Assembly (NCBI RefSeq): GCF_905147045.1
Contig: NC_065902.1
Location: 4,223,377 to 4,287,376, forward strand
From: Nymphalis io
Lineage: Eukaryota; Arthropoda; Insecta; Lepidoptera; Nymphalidae
Direction of reading: 5' to 3'
Length of the DNA: 64,000 nt
Both the position numbers and the translations under genes were made by a program. The notes under the pieces were generated by a model, which worked only from the letters and a program-made list of their open reading frames with translations, did no database searches and had not been told where the DNA came from. This document shows positions 34,547-47,523 of the stretch, piece after piece; positions within the stretch are counted from its first letter, which is position 1; each line of letters opens with the position of its first letter.

Positions 34547-34670
34547 TTATGGTGCCCGGCGAGCGACAAACCGGCTCTGTGACTCATTCATTTTGAGTTC
34601 GGACATAGCACCTAGCCTCCCAGCCTCCCACTCTATCCTTTATAGAAATCGCAATCTTCTTGGTTAACAC
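34547..34670 (+). other. Possible plus-strand terminal exon
   Basis: A strong acceptor (atttttgttccctcag) is followed by GC-richer sequence. One phase stays open for about 40 codons (it includes RRATNRLCDSFILSSDIAPS) before a stop; a shorter frame begins MVPGERQTGSV. No poly(A) signal is obvious. Product not recognised; possibly a lncRNA. Confidence 0.25.
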
Positions 34671-34984
34671 TTTAAATCTTAAAAATAGAAAACATTGAAT
34701 GCGTTAGTACTATAATTTATGTTAAATTACCAATTGGGTATTGACCTTTTTTAGATTTTAGAAGAAATTAATTTAGTAGAGATGTGTAATATGACTTGCT
34801 GATGCATGTTTACTATTTAAGAAAACTTTGAAAAAAGTTATCAATTTCTAATATACTACATAGGTAGAAGTGTTATAAGAAAGAATATCTTATTCTCTAT
34901 CGTTATAATTTAATTTCAATCAATTATTCAATCATTACAAGGGTGCAATTAGGTTAACCTTAATTTCTTTAAATAATTACATTT

Positions 34985-35035
34985 AACCAATGTCTGACCT
35001 TTTGTATGTTTTGTACAAAAGGTCAGACATTGGTT
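34985..35035. repeat. Perfect 22-bp hairpin with 7-nt loop
   Basis: Arms 34985-35006 (aaccaatgtctgaccttttg then ta) and 35014-35035 are exact reverse complements around tgttttg. Shorter and more perfect than a normal pre-miRNA. Confidence 0.9.
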
Positions 35036-35039
35036 CTGG

Positions 35040-35990
35040 AATATGTATCGGATGACTAATCGTCGCTAGGCATTAGCTCGACAAGTCTCGACTTGAAAGC
35101 AAGGCAAGCGCCCTCGCACGATAACCTCTGCCCGTTTATATGGCATGAGGCACCTTACATCGCTAATGCGCTCAAAAACGGATTCACTTTGTCCAATGTA
35201 AATACTCATCATTCATCAATTTTGATTGAGTTTTAATTTTAACTAATATAATGTTTACGATTTTTATGAAATATTCGGCTGGTATAAATCAGTCGGTAGG
35301 TATTTTTTTGTTTCGTTCTTTGACGCTTTTCAAATCGAAATCAAATTTGTATTATCACAGTTTTTTTTTACGAAATGCACTCGCGAATAATGATTATCTA
35401 TAGATCTATTTTATTTAACACTTACAGGACAACTATGTTTGTTATTCTAAGTTAAATATATTTGCTACAGAATAAGCAATATGTTATACTTGTCTTATGA
35501 TTAATATTCAGCAAAATATTCAAACAAACTTTCTGAATTTGGCTTGTTTTAGAAGTGTAGATTTAATTAATTTCATAGAGATCCTAGAATATTGCAATAT
35601 AACTTTTAAAGATTTGTGAAAAAACTAATTAGAACACTGTAGCAAATCCTGAATAATATTTTAAAATATAAAGTATAATAAGCTAAACTAAAGATTGTCA
35701 ATCAAAAGATAATATAATTCGTAATTTTATCATAAAAGGTTTTTTAATTCCTAAAATGCATTATTTCTTTTGAAAATCGCGCTTATCTATCAGCCCTTTA
35801 TGCGTGTGATCAGCCGTCTGATACGAATCTAAATTGTCATAAACAGGGGGAACACATTTTATAAATTAAGCTTTTGAAGTTATATAGATAATTATAAATA
35901 GGTAATATGTTATAATTTCATCATAAACTATGTCATCAAATTAATTTTACTAATTAACTTGAAAAAAAAAAACAAAACAAAAAACATTTA
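35040..35990. other. Mixed AT-rich stretch
   Basis: A slightly GC-richer part at 35060-35170 holds no clear splice pair. Nothing else recognised. Confidence 0.4.
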
Positions 35991-36273
35991 CTGGTGGTAG
36001 GGCTTTGTGCAAGCTCGTCTGGGTAGGTACCACCCACTCATCAGATATTCTACCGCAAAACAGCAATACTTGATATTGTTGTGTTCCGGTTTGAAGGGTG
36101 AGTGAGCCAGTGTAATTACAGGCACAAGGGACATAAAATCTTAGTTCCCAAGGTTGGTGGCGCATTGGCTATAAGCGATGGTTGACATTTCTTACAATGC
36201 CAATGTCTAAGGGCGTTTGGTGACCACTTACCATCAGGTGGCCCATATGCTCGTCCACCTTCCTATTTTATAT
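35991..36273 (+). repeat. SINE family C, near full length
   Basis: Nearly identical to the copies at 8305 and 11548. Its antisense open frame also appears in the copy at 47524, which shows that frame to be repeat-derived. Confidence 0.9.
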
Positions 36274-36378
36274 AAAAAAAAAGAAAATTTATCTGTGAAT
36301 TTGTGTTAAATTTATATAATAATGGGATTGATTTGTCTATTTTAAAGTTTTTAAGGGTCGATATATAAAATACAAAAA

Positions 36379-36452
36379 ATATTACTAAGATAGTAATATT
36401 ACTAAGAAATAATAAATAATATTACTAAAAAATATTACTAAGATAGTAATAT
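36379..36452. repeat. Tandem palindromic AT repeat
   Basis: Two copies of a palindrome (aatattacta-aga-tagtaatatt) separated by related sequence. Confidence 0.7.
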
Positions 36453-36454
36453 TT

Positions 36455-37260
36455 TTGGAACGATATATATATTTAAGAATATTGATTAAATAAATGTGAG
36501 CGAACTTCAACGTTCATTGTCAACATATGTACAACAAACAAAAGTGATATAATAGGTGCCAATGCTTTATAGAAGAAAAAAAAAATTTTTTTACTGGATT
36601 GCATTGAAGATTCTTCCATAAAAGCTAATAATATTAAAATTAACATTTGAATTGTTTTTACTCAGAAGTAACAGTATAATGTATACATTATAATATAAAT
36701 GATTAATGGTATTTATACTTCTTGCCGATTGAATGAAGCGTTTTCATTTAAATTTTATGTTTGTAAGTATTGTAAATAATAATGTATTCTGCAACACTTT
36801 TAAATAGGTAGATTGAATTCCAAATCACCTACTAGTTTGAAGTATTGAGGATGAAGAAAAAAACGTGTTGAGGCCGTATAATGACCTCTGGCTAAACGCA
36901 AGCAAGTGCTCGGCAAAACAGGAATGGACATGTCTCTGAATCAGTCATTAGCAACATACAGAGACAACGTTCGAGTCGTACATACCTACACAATAAAATT
37001 ATTTAAACTAAACAATTATTATAAATGGAAGAAAAGAAAAAATGTTTAAAAGACCGATAAGAAAGTACCATAAAAATAATATATTCATTGCTGCGAAAAT
37101 ACTGTATATTTTGAAAATATTTCATAAAACGTAATTTATAATTTTTTCATGACATAGACGCATGCATTTTAATTTTTTACATGCCATAGCAAAAAAGTAT
37201 TGTAGTTATGAGTGCTCATCGTTTTACTTGGAATTAGCGTTGTTCTTATCAGTGACATTG
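36455..37260. other. AT-rich stretch, nothing recognised
   Basis: No exon or known repeat seen. Confidence 0.45.
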
Positions 37261-37264
37261 CCAC

Positions 37265-37345
37265 AAAGTTCAGCGATCGACCGACGGCGGCGGCGGTGGC
37301 GGCGCGGGCGGCTGCGACGCGCAATCGCGACTGACGTCACATGCA
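37265..37345. promoter_or_regulatory. CpG patch with CRE palindrome
   Basis: A (CGG)n-like run is followed by gcgacgcgcaatcgcgac and TGACGTCA at 37332-37339. Sharp GC rise against AT-rich flanks. Confidence 0.4.
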
Positions 37346-37879
37346 TGATACGTGTAATATCCTATACATACATTGCACGGAACATAGACATCTCATCTCC
37401 CTCTCTCAGGAAGATTGCTAAAATTATGCTCTTCGTATAGAAATACGACACTAATAACTCCTTTCTGGGCTTCCAATAAAAAATCATATATCTTCCGTCA
37501 TCACCAATATGAAGATTTTATTAATAAATAACTTTATTTGCCAAACAATCTAAGTCATAGAATAATTTTGTTCATATTTCCATCACCGTCATCACATCAT
37601 ATTAGCATAGTCAAGTTACATTACGACATAGGTTATTTGATTCGAATCAAATTTCTGTCCAAGTGACGACAACGCCGAGCACTAATGTAATTATTATAAT
37701 TTTATTGAAGTAGAGTCGGTGTCATTGTCTATACTAGAGCGAGGGAATTGTGTTTAGGTATATGACGGACGGCATGCTTGCGTCAGAGGAAACGCTTCTT
37801 TTTAACGACTGAGCGAAGACCAGAGTGAGACGGAAAAAAGAGAAGCGGAACTACTCGTCCGTCTGTCAATGTGGCGACA

Positions 37880-38170
37880 ATGCTGTGCTATTTGTGTTAA
37901 ACGAGCGATTTATTTCAGTCGGTCGTGGCGTGAATGTCCGCAACGGAATTTCGGCCGTGAGGAATCTGATTCCGTTAGCTTGCTGCGAGCGCGAGAGCGC
38001 CGCTGGTACAGCGCAGCCGACGGCAGCCCGGGAGCACCGCGCGGCGTGGCGACAGGCTAGATACTTGTTGCCGGGCAGACGTCGCTCCGCCGTCGCAGTC
38101 GCCTCGACCGACATGCTGACACGCCGACACGGCCCTCTCCACTGTCATTATTTGCACAAAAGGAAAATTC
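37880..38170. promoter_or_regulatory. CpG-rich patch, promoter-like
   Basis: About 290 bp of high CpG density. A 147-codon plus frame across it shows no domain and is better explained by GC content. An AP-1-like ctgactcatc lies just downstream at about 38179. Confidence 0.4.
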
Positions 38171-38325
38171 GAGATGCGGCTGACTCATCACCTTGTCCAC
38201 AAACGTCGATGTCACATTTTACATGGCAACACAATAATCATTTAATAAATCAAGGTGTTTCGATTTAACGCTAATATTTTTTTTTGTTGTAAAATATGAC
38301 CATGCACTTTTTGTGTCCTTCTTAC

Positions 38326-38720
38326 CTTGAAAGGTCAACCACCAGGACGATCTAGCGTTGGCACATGACCGGCGCTCCGGCCAGTGCTCACTCACTGCAT
38401 TGTACACGGCAATATCCAATGCACAACACACTATAACGATAGCGAATAGAATCTCACGAGAGCGCGGCGTGTCGAGCCAAGCGCATACGTCAACCAAGCT
38501 GTCGCGCGCTCACGGAACTGACTGCGCTGGCGCTCCATTTGGGTCACTGTCATACTGTGGAGGGGCGGACATACGTTCGCCTCTGAAATATTGGCGTCTC
38601 GCGAATATGTTTCATCGACGCGGGCGTTTTCCCTATCTGACGTTCACCAATGTGCTTGCGCCGTTCAATCTAGTTCGCGATTTTTGGCGGTCGACGCCAC
38701 TTCGCTTAAAGCCTCATGAC
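38326..38720 (-). promoter_or_regulatory. CpG-rich promoter plus untranslated first exon ending in a consensus donor
   Basis: The minus strand has CAAG|GTAAGA with the last exon base at 38326. The sequence upstream on that strand (to about 38720) is CpG-rich, so a leftward-transcribed first exon is likely. The frame across it has no in-frame ATG, so I treat it as untranslated. Exon limits at the 5' end are unknown. Confidence 0.4.
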
Positions 38721-38769
38721 GTGACGTCTTATTGCTCCACAATTGCTCTAAGTAAACCTCTAAGGGGAA

Positions 38770-40080
38770 ACCTATTATATGCTTGCAATACTTTTTTATA
38801 TTAAAATATGCAGTAGTATCACAAAAATTACTACCTTTACTTGTATTACAATTTGTACTAAATATTACTTCAGAGAGAAAATCATACGATTAACTTCATA
38901 ATATACCTATTATAACTACTTAGTAACTTAACAAAATAAATCTAGTAAAAAGTAATTTATATTCTTACTACTACATTTCTCTACAGAGCACGGCTCAGAA
39001 TAATAGGATAGGTATACCAGATACCTCTCGCTCGCTCATGTTCTGTAAGATTGCTATGTATTTACATAAAATAACTATATCAACGTTATTCTCTTTGAAT
39101 TTATAAGAATTATCATCAATCATTGTTTAATTTTAAATATTAAAAAACATACCTGTTGTAATAAGCAACAACCTACCAAAGGGTATTATGCATAAGTATA
39201 TATTATGTTATATTTTTAAGTTAAACTTTTTATTGAACGTTATGATTAAAAATAATATTGTAAGTAATCTCTAATTTTAATTTTAAGTAGGCGATGATGA
39301 TGATAAGCTTATCGGTCTCTCTTTATTTCGAATACGTTTAATTAAAACATTCATTATAGTATCTTGTAATTTTCTAATTACTTTCAATAATTTGTTTCAA
39401 TTTCCTTTGCACTATGGTAATTTCACAAAATGTTATTGTTTAATTATAGCCATACTTTCAGATAAAATAATAAAATTAGATTCTGCATTTGCATTATAAT
39501 ATTGAATTATATTATTGTATTAATCATTTAATTATGAAACCTAACTCAAAACTATGTCAGCTGTTGTTTAGCATAGAGCCATAGATAGAGACTTATAGAG
39601 CCATAGATATAGCCCGAGATGGTATAGTCTCTAGCGAGTGAAACATGTACGAAAATTAATCAAGGGTTCAAAGTGAGTTCACAATACACACACCGTAGAG
39701 CTTGATGGTAAGCTTCGACGCCTTCTTGTCATTCAACAGGGTCTTGGGTCAGAAACTTGAACGGGTCGTGAAACATATTCTTAGATATAGTTCTTATTGT
39801 ACAATTATTGTTAGTCACTATAATTTTATATAATAAAAAGCGTCGTTAAAAATAAACTTACTTAAAAATGAATAGTGATATCAGAAGTACTATAAATGAT
39901 CAAATGAATTCATTTGTTCATATAATGAAACAACGAATGAAAATTGTTTGAAAATAGTATTATGTGGAATTGATCTTTAAATCATTTGATTTTGATTGAG
40001 TTGTAAAATAATCAAGTTAGCAATAACGATATTATTATATTGCAATCTTGTTGTTTCGTAGCTTGAGGCTCTAAACCTAA
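38770..40080. other. AT-rich stretch, nothing firm
   Basis: A slightly GC-richer part at 39600-39780 holds short open frames on the minus strand but no splice pair. Confidence 0.4.
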
Positions 40081-40089
40081 ATCGGTTCA

Positions 40090-40227
40090 TTCATAATCCC
40101 GGCGCCACATTGTCTGCTCATCGAGGCCGAGAAAGTTCTTGTCGAAGTCGAATCAAAATGTGGAATGCGTTCCAGTGATTCATTTTAGAATAATGACCTT
40201 CGAGCGTGTGAGGTCGCGAAGTGAACG
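40090..40227 (+). ncRNA. Possible plus-strand first exon
   Basis: GC-richer block ending in donor GAACG|GTAAGA (last exon base 40227). It contains a short frame MTFERVRSRSE just before the donor. The acceptors at 49527 or 51370 would be possible partners. Most likely a lncRNA or 5'UTR exon; the call is weak. Confidence 0.25.
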
Positions 40228-40239
40228 GTAAGAAAAGTT

Positions 40240-42360
40240 CGAGACACGTGTATATTTTTTTCTATCAATGCTATTTTTATTAAGAAATATTTAGTGTTAA
40301 GGATTTATAGATTAGTGTAAAATATTGTACACTAATATTATATTATATATTAGAACTGATTTATTATGGTAAATAAATTGCATGATAAAATTTTAATACC
40401 TAATTTCTATTATAAGAAATGCACCAGTGATTTCACATTACTGTTGCTTTAGAATCTTAACTTATTTACAAGCTTTAGAAATAATGGCTATTTTTAGTTA
40501 ATAGTAAGAGAGAGTAATATTTTCACCCCTTGATGGTAAAACATTATTAATATTATAATATTAGTTCATAATAGGTATCTGTAATATTATATAGCTCAAC
40601 AGCAGGTAGCACAATTAAACGTAATAATATAAAATAATAATCCCTAAAAACGGATTTGACGCAAATCCTTCCAAAATACTTTTTTCTACTTATCTGCCCG
40701 TGCGAAACCGGGACGATTAGCGAGTACTACATAACAGTAGTATTCATTTGTACCTGAGAAATTAAACTTTTGAATTGGGAATGCCAGAATATATGCCAGA
40801 GTATATTTGAATGTTTAATTTAACCTACTCGCATTTATTTTATTATTGATTTGATTTTAAATTACAAGGGAATAAAGAAAATATGTCACATAAAAAAAGA
40901 GATTATAATACACAATTTCATGTTTTACAAGGCATGATTACCAACACAAAATGACCTATATTTTTTTTTAATTGGAGGGCTTTAATTATATTACAAGTAT
41001 GAAAAAGTATTGACTATTTCAATACTTTACAAGTTTCTTTTTATTTTGGTGTAGTTTTCATGGAGGTATTTCTTATTGTATATTATTACAACGTTTTCAA
41101 AATCTTGAATGTCAGAGAATAAAAAAAAGTATACCTATATATGGTAAGACTAAAGAAAAATTGTATATTGACAAAATATTATATACTTAGTCAATAGCAT
41201 TTCTTCTCACAGTTTATCCTTACGAATCTTTATTAGGAAAATGTAAAAAATACATGATTTGAATTTTTTTTTTAAATTTATTTAAAATAAATATTAAAGT
41301 AAAATAATATTTTTAAGTGAATAGTTAGTTGATTTAGAAGACACGTTTCTTTGTTTGCAAAGATTATTGTTAGTTAAGAAGTCAGGGTTAATATTTATTT
41401 AATAAATTGTCATTAATATGTACCCTGTAAATTTTAATTTATTTAGTTGCATTTAAAAAGGATTGTAACATTTTATTTTTCGCTCAATTAGTTAAGTTTT
41501 GTCATTTGCACCAAAAAAAGAATTTAAAATCATTTTTGTATGTGATCATTTGTTTTATTATCAAAGTATATTTAAATATGGATTAAATCAAAAGTAAAAA
41601 TTACCTTGATTCTAAAGCATTAGAATCCATAGAGATTAATTATAAATTAATTAATTTTGTTACGAGATTGAAGCAAAAAAAAATATTGTCAAGAAACGAC
41701 TGGAATGTCAATCCTGTAATATTGCACCAAACCATGAGACTATAATCATGTAATCGGTACCTGTTTTTTCTATATCCATAATTAGTTTGAATTAATTTCT
41801 TCTTATATCTAAATACATTTTAGTATTGCCATTATTAGTATAATTAATTATGTTGTAATATTTATAGTATATAAAATATATTGTAATATATATAATATTT
41901 TTTTTTTAAAAAAAGCATTTATTAATAGCGTTCCATTTAGTGAAACTTTGACTTAAATAGAAATGACGAAAATGTCTCTACATGCTTATTCAAATAGCAG
42001 AAGGGGCAGAGATAAGCAAACCTTAGATTTACATATTTAATGAGATTTGCTAATAGCTATGTTATATTAATCACTGCAAACAGTTCTTGATACACATATA
42101 TATGAATATATCTTTATTAATAACACAACAGTTTACTTAATAATTGATGCCAATCCACTTCCAAAGCTCCGACAACAATTAACTTTGCCGAAATCAAAAA
42201 CGCATTTTTTAACAAATCTATAATTAATACCATAGATTATTTTAGATCTATCGATCAATGATTTCTCGTTAATTGAAGATCAAGGTTGTTTATTTCTTCT
42301 ATCTTTACTCTTTCTGACATTGGAATAGGTTAATAGGTACATAATAGAACTTTTACATTA
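40240..42360. other. AT-rich stretch, nothing firm
   Basis: Long AT-rich sequence with a possible old repeat near 40650-40740 (tgcccgtgcgaaaccgggac). No exon recognised. Confidence 0.4.
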
Positions 42361-42364
42361 TGAA

Positions 42365-42545
42365 CTAGCTGCAAGTCCCGATATCGTACGGGTAAAATTA
42401 GCATTTTATCCCCTGTTAGTTTTTTTTAATGAGATATAAACATTCGCTAACCAATCTATTCGGCCCTACAGTGCTTAGACACGTCCAACACGTGTATTTT
42501 TCGATATGTCTATGCGAATTATTTATGTACATAAAGCGTTTAAAA
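42365..42545 (+). repeat. Old interspersed repeat fragment
   Basis: Contains ctagctgcaagtcccgatat and tttatcccctgttag, sharing strings with 8955-9215. Class not determined. Confidence 0.35.
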
Positions 42546-43723
42546 TTAGTATGTTATTTATTTTGATAAAGATTTAGTTTTGTGACAATTAAACTAAACT
42601 AAGTTGATATTCTTTTTCCTTTTTCTTAACAATAACAATGGTCACAATGATGTCACTTAAATTAAAGATACAAAGATTGAAATGGCAACCGAATGTCATA
42701 AATTTTTTATTCAACTCGTTGTTTAATGTAGCTGACGTGAAATACCCAAGTTGAATCAATGTAGCAATCCTTGAACCAAATCAATTTAGATTATGTTTAA
42801 GATAAAAATATTGATATAATTTTTTTTTTACAAAACATTTTTAAAAGGTCGAGTTTGAAACTTACATAATTTGAAATGTGCGAATTTTAGAACTCTGTCA
42901 ACAAAATACAATAGGCGAGATTCAAAGACACCGATACTGGTTTGTCTAATTAAACGAAAATCCTTCTACAATATCCAATAAGGCAATATTATCCAAAATA
43001 TATATGTAGAAATAAACATATATCATATAGCGAATAATTGCGACCTGTGTAGGTAATAGATATATGTATTTATACTTAATAAAAAAAAACCTTGAAATGT
43101 ACATAATAGGTAAGCAAGTAAATATTTAGCAAAATTATAAGTAGGGTAGTAAGTACTTTTAAATGAATAAGATAAGGACGTGATGTCTTGGGTATCTTAC
43201 GATTAGACTTTCCATCGTTTAATCCTGGTGTACGACATAAAATGAATAAGTTAACAAATCTTAATTGTATAAATTAATTTTGTTGAGATTTAAATGTAAA
43301 ACAAAAATAGAAATCTTTATTTAAATTTTGAATCGGTAGACAAATTCACATAAATCATGGACAAAGATACATAAAAGACGATTTAGTGTCTTATTAAGCG
43401 TAACGGAACTTAATAGTTGCTAATATTTGTTGTCTCACTCGGTCACCGCTCACACGCTTATCAGTAATAATATTATAATGAACACTTATCGCGAATGCTT
43501 TATAAGGACGGTCAACGAGTTGACCTAGCAACAGAATTATTCGGTATGAGTATTTATGTTTTATTTTTCAATCAAATAAATTAGAAAGAAGCGATTACAA
43601 TTATGAATGTACATGTAGGTACCAATAATTACTTTAATTAAGTGCGTTCGCTATTATTAAGAATGAATGGAACGGTGTTACAAGTTTCATGTATAACAAA
43701 ATAATGCTTGTAGTTTGTATTCT

Positions 43724-43737
43724 ATGCGCGTGCGCAT
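43724..43737. promoter_or_regulatory. Perfect NRF1-like palindrome
   Basis: ATGCGCGTGCGCAT is a textbook NRF1/Erect wing-type site standing alone in AT-rich DNA, about 280 bp left of the exon candidate at 44008. Confidence 0.35.
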
Positions 43738-44007
43738 CGTTCATCCGATTGAGTTAAATATTTGAACATTGATGTTTGCTTTTTGAGTGTTTTTTTCTGG
43801 TATACCTACTTAGTACCGGTATCAAACTATTATCAATAAAAAGATCATTTCGTGCCAGGGATCTGATAGTTTTTTTAAATGCTCTAACATCCGTGAAAAA
43901 GTTCAATATATTCCTTTATTTTGATCGAATGAACTTGGAACTCATTTTTTAAATAAACCTTATTAAAATCTATAAATAAACTTTTAAAATACGGTGTGGA
44001 TACTTAC

Positions 44008-44345
44008 CAAGAGCGATGCTCGACAACACTCGACGATCTTACTTTGATTAGATGAACAAATTAATACAATGCTGAGAAACTTTTAACTGCGTATCAAACA
44101 CGATTGCTTAATTCACGGAACAAGCTGAGTAACACAGCTAATGTCTGGATATCTCATTGACGCGAGTACACCACTGTTTGACAACACATTAGAATGACGC
44201 AGGTATAATTTGATTGAAAAAAAAGCGCGGCAAAATGATGGCTGGTTGGGCGGAGCGGGGCGGGACAGGGCGTAGCGCCCTTAGCACCGCCCCCTGACTC
44301 ACCGGCGTCGGGTGCGCCTGCGCCGACCGTCGCCGGCGCAACAAA
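44008..44345 (-). promoter_or_regulatory. Minus-strand promoter and untranslated first exon
   Basis: A consensus donor TCTTG|GTAAGTA (last exon base 44008) is preceded, on the minus strand, by an A/T-mixed exon and then a CpG island at 44225-44345 with ggggcggg (Sp1/KLF), ctgactcacc (AP-1-like) and GTGCGCCTGCGCC (NRF1-like, 44312). No useful ATG, so untranslated. Good candidate for an alternative promoter. Confidence 0.45.
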
Positions 44346-44349
44346 GACA

Positions 44350-46515
44350 ACGCGAACAACTTTACCAAGTGAGGAAGGCTATAAATTGTATTGAAATCAT
44401 ATAACCGTCTTAATTATATTGGTTTTATATGATAAGTTTTACCATAGCTGTCAAAGCTGTTATTAAAATTAAACTATTTATTTGAAGGCGGATAACTAAC
44501 AAGTCGACTCAATAGCTCAGAGCTCGCCTTGACGTGATATGTTAAATATAATTAAGTGTGTCCAGTGCAAAAAAACACGAATATTTTTTTCTATTATTGG
44601 CTTGCCGGTATTCGAAGTCGATAGATGACTCACGAACTTGTCTACAAATCTTGTTTTTAACATCCGTGATCACGAAATGCTTTTTAGTTTATGAAAATAT
44701 TCTATTTCTATACTGACTATATCGACTAATTTCTATTAATATTATTTTTAAAAAGAATAGGTGTTTTTTATAATACATAAGTTTTATTAATTATATTGTG
44801 AGGCATAAATAAATAACAATGCTCATTTTCACTTTGCTCCTAGATAATACTCCTATATCGTAGGTAGGTTTGAAAAACATCGTAGTTTGTAGGTAGGTAA
44901 TATTATATTACAAGCCATTTGTGAAGTTAGGTTCTTATATCTAGACGTTTGTAATAACATAATACTCAAATGAACGGATTTAAGTGAATCGTAGAAGTAG
45001 ATTACCACATAACATGTTACGAATTTTAGGTAGGTAGGTAATTACTTTTTTTATACCGAGGTATGTGTAGATAAATAATAAATCTATATCTTTTTGTTGT
45101 ATATTATTCATTCTTATTAAAAAATATGTCAAGCTGATAATGATTGTACTAATTGTTTATCAATAATGATAGTTCAAATTACATCATACTTACATCGTAT
45201 TGTAAATAAGATGTTGATGAGTTTTTTTTCAGATAATTCTGCAAAATCAAATAATTATTTTGATTGAAACTTAAAAAAAAACGATACAGTTTGAGAACAA
45301 ACATAGATATAGATATATTTGTAAATTTAGTGTTTATTTGTTGTATCTTATGTTAAGATAGCCCGATAGAAAAATTGTCGGTCTGGGACTTTCTAAGCGA
45401 AGGCTGTCAGATTGTGACATTTATATAGGTACTTAAAAGATTTTTTTATATGACATTATAGATCTCCAAAATGTGTACAGAAAAGTCGTTGACCAGTTCT
45501 ATCTTTAGATATTGTTACGATCGGTTAATTAAAATCCACTAAATAGTTTTCGTGCTGTGTGTGCACAGTCAGACAGATATTTTTTTAAAGTGCTATTAAT
45601 TATCGCCTATGTTTATAGTAAAATAAAATTAAAATAAAATTTTACAGACCTCTTAGTCCCCCTGCGTTTAAATTAAGTAATACTGCATCAAATACTTTAA
45701 CCTACAAAACCTTAGTTCTTGAGTAGATCGTATTAATAGCTACCAGCATTAACAAACTGTTAATGACAAATGATGTAGATTTCTACAACGATTTTTACTA
45801 AAACATTTGATAAAATAAGGCATGACATGACATGACATGATATGAAAGTAACTTGCTTATCGTATTACTGTGTACGAAATTGTAACTAAGCGTTGTTTAT
45901 TTTTTTTGACAATATCACCTTGCGCGGTACAAGGCTCATCTTGGGCTTGAGTTATTTTTGTTCTATGTCAAAGGGACTAGTGAAAGATTGATCTTATAAC
46001 TTTAATTAATTACACTTACTTACTTAATATAAGTTAATTACACTTACGCAAATGAAACAAAATTATTTAAAGACTTGACTAAAATAATGCCTGTATATCG
46101 AGCATCTATATCAGAAAGCTTTTTTATCGCACTGTTTCATATTTTGAGTTTTTGACACAAAAAATAAGATGAAACTTGTTTCAATTGGTAAGAAGTATAG
46201 GCTTGTATATGCTTGCTTGATACAATAAAAAAGGCTCTAACTACCATGGACTTTCCTGCTCTTATTTAGCCCTTTGGAATTAGTTGCGATGATAGCAATG
46301 GAACTGATGGACAACCACTGGTTTGCTTAAAATCGACTTGAGCTCTATTGTGACACGTTATATGCGTTAACATATTGGTCGTTTCGTGTCAAGGAAAAAA
46401 TATTAAAGGCCGGAGTCATCTCGGAAAATGCTAAAGCGGACTAATGGTACAAATAATCGTGTATAATTCCAAATTATATTTTATGACATATATACATAGA
46501 TTTTACAGATTTATA
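44350..46515. other. AT-rich stretch with small tandem repeats
   Basis: (GACAT)n-like repeat at 45823-45845 and GTAGGTAGG runs near 44890 and 45030. No exon recognised; a minus frame MSLVPRK before CAAG|GTGATA at about 45920 is too short to call. Confidence 0.4.
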
Positions 46516-46518
46516 TAA

Positions 46519-47300
46519 TAGGTCGTGAAAAAAGTTTTTTCGTATTTTATATACAAGTTCAAGATATAATATATATATGTGCCATATTGTTCAATAACTT
46601 GTGCAATTTTGGGACTTCTGATCATAAAACTGCAACAAGAAGTTTGGCAGTTATCTCTTCATGTTACCTTAACACTACCTAAAGAATTCTGAATTCTAAA
46701 CACTTCCCAACCAAGCTCTCTCAATATTTTCCAAGTAGCTAAAAATGCGTATGATCATGATGATTCATAATAAAAACCAGACCTTCTGTTGAAGATTTCC
46801 GACAGTTTTAGCTCTATTTCTTGCTTGAGTTTTATCAACTGCTAGTAAGTTCGAATCGATGGTTTTGCCTGGTGGTAAAACCTCATAATTAATGCCCTTC
46901 TAATTCAACATTGTGCATGGTACACACCGCATCACCTTATTGCGAGTTAATCCGTGTTAGATTTCATTACGTTTCAATAGAGAATCGTAAATGTGCACGA
47001 TTTATTAGGTTTCTTTCAGTGAGCTCGTGTGGCACACAATGAAATCTTTGAGCTTTTTTTTGTAACTTTTTTAAGTGGCTCAAAATAGTTTTGTAGTCAC
47101 TCCTTAGTATAGGTTTAATCCGTTACAGGTAGGCCAGAGCGAGCTTCATCATTGACATTAAATTTCTCGGCTTGTGTCGGATTTTTCCTTTTAGTTTCAT
47201 TAAATTTTAATTACAAATCAAAAATTTGCAGTAAAATCTCTATGATTGTACTGATCGTATCTGGCTGGTTTCGATATCATTAAAAATATGACATTTTAAA
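46519..47300 (-). mobile_element. Mariner transposon relic (Tc1/mariner), disabled
   Basis: On the minus strand decayed fragments follow the mariner transposase order: PHELTERNLINR, then GIINYEVLPPGKTIDSNLL, then LRELGWEV. Frameshifts and stops break it, and the N-terminal part is gone. The left edge holds a terminal-repeat-like ggtcgtgaaaaaagtttttt; the right terminal repeat was not found. Inactive. Confidence 0.75.
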
Positions 47301-47523
47301 AACAGATAAATAAAAGTAAAAACGGTTTTCCGCCATTTTTCTATTGTTTTTCCGTCCGCCAAAATGAGTTAGATTCACTCATTTGAAGAAATTCAATACA
47401 TTTTGAAGTTTAATAAAATTAATATAATATCTAATTTTATAAATTCTTTTTCTTCTTCTTTATAAATTCGTACTATTCTATTTTAATAAGTAATATTCTA
47501 TCGTAAAAAAAAGTACTGTTTTT

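Noticed and set aside
35950..36165. 71-codon frame beginning MRHQPWELR
   Set aside because: The same peptide is encoded by the SINE-C copy at 47635, so it is repeat-derived.
37825..38268. 147-codon plus-strand open frame
   Set aside because: It follows a CpG island, shows no domain or splice logic, and its antisense is open too; GC content explains it.
38326..38497. Hydrophobic minus-strand frame ending at the 38326 donor
   Set aside because: Its apparent start is TTG and there is no in-frame ATG, so I treat the region as an untranslated exon.
38358..38804. 148-codon plus-strand open frame
   Set aside because: Same CpG island effect; no recognisable motif, no promoter or splice context.
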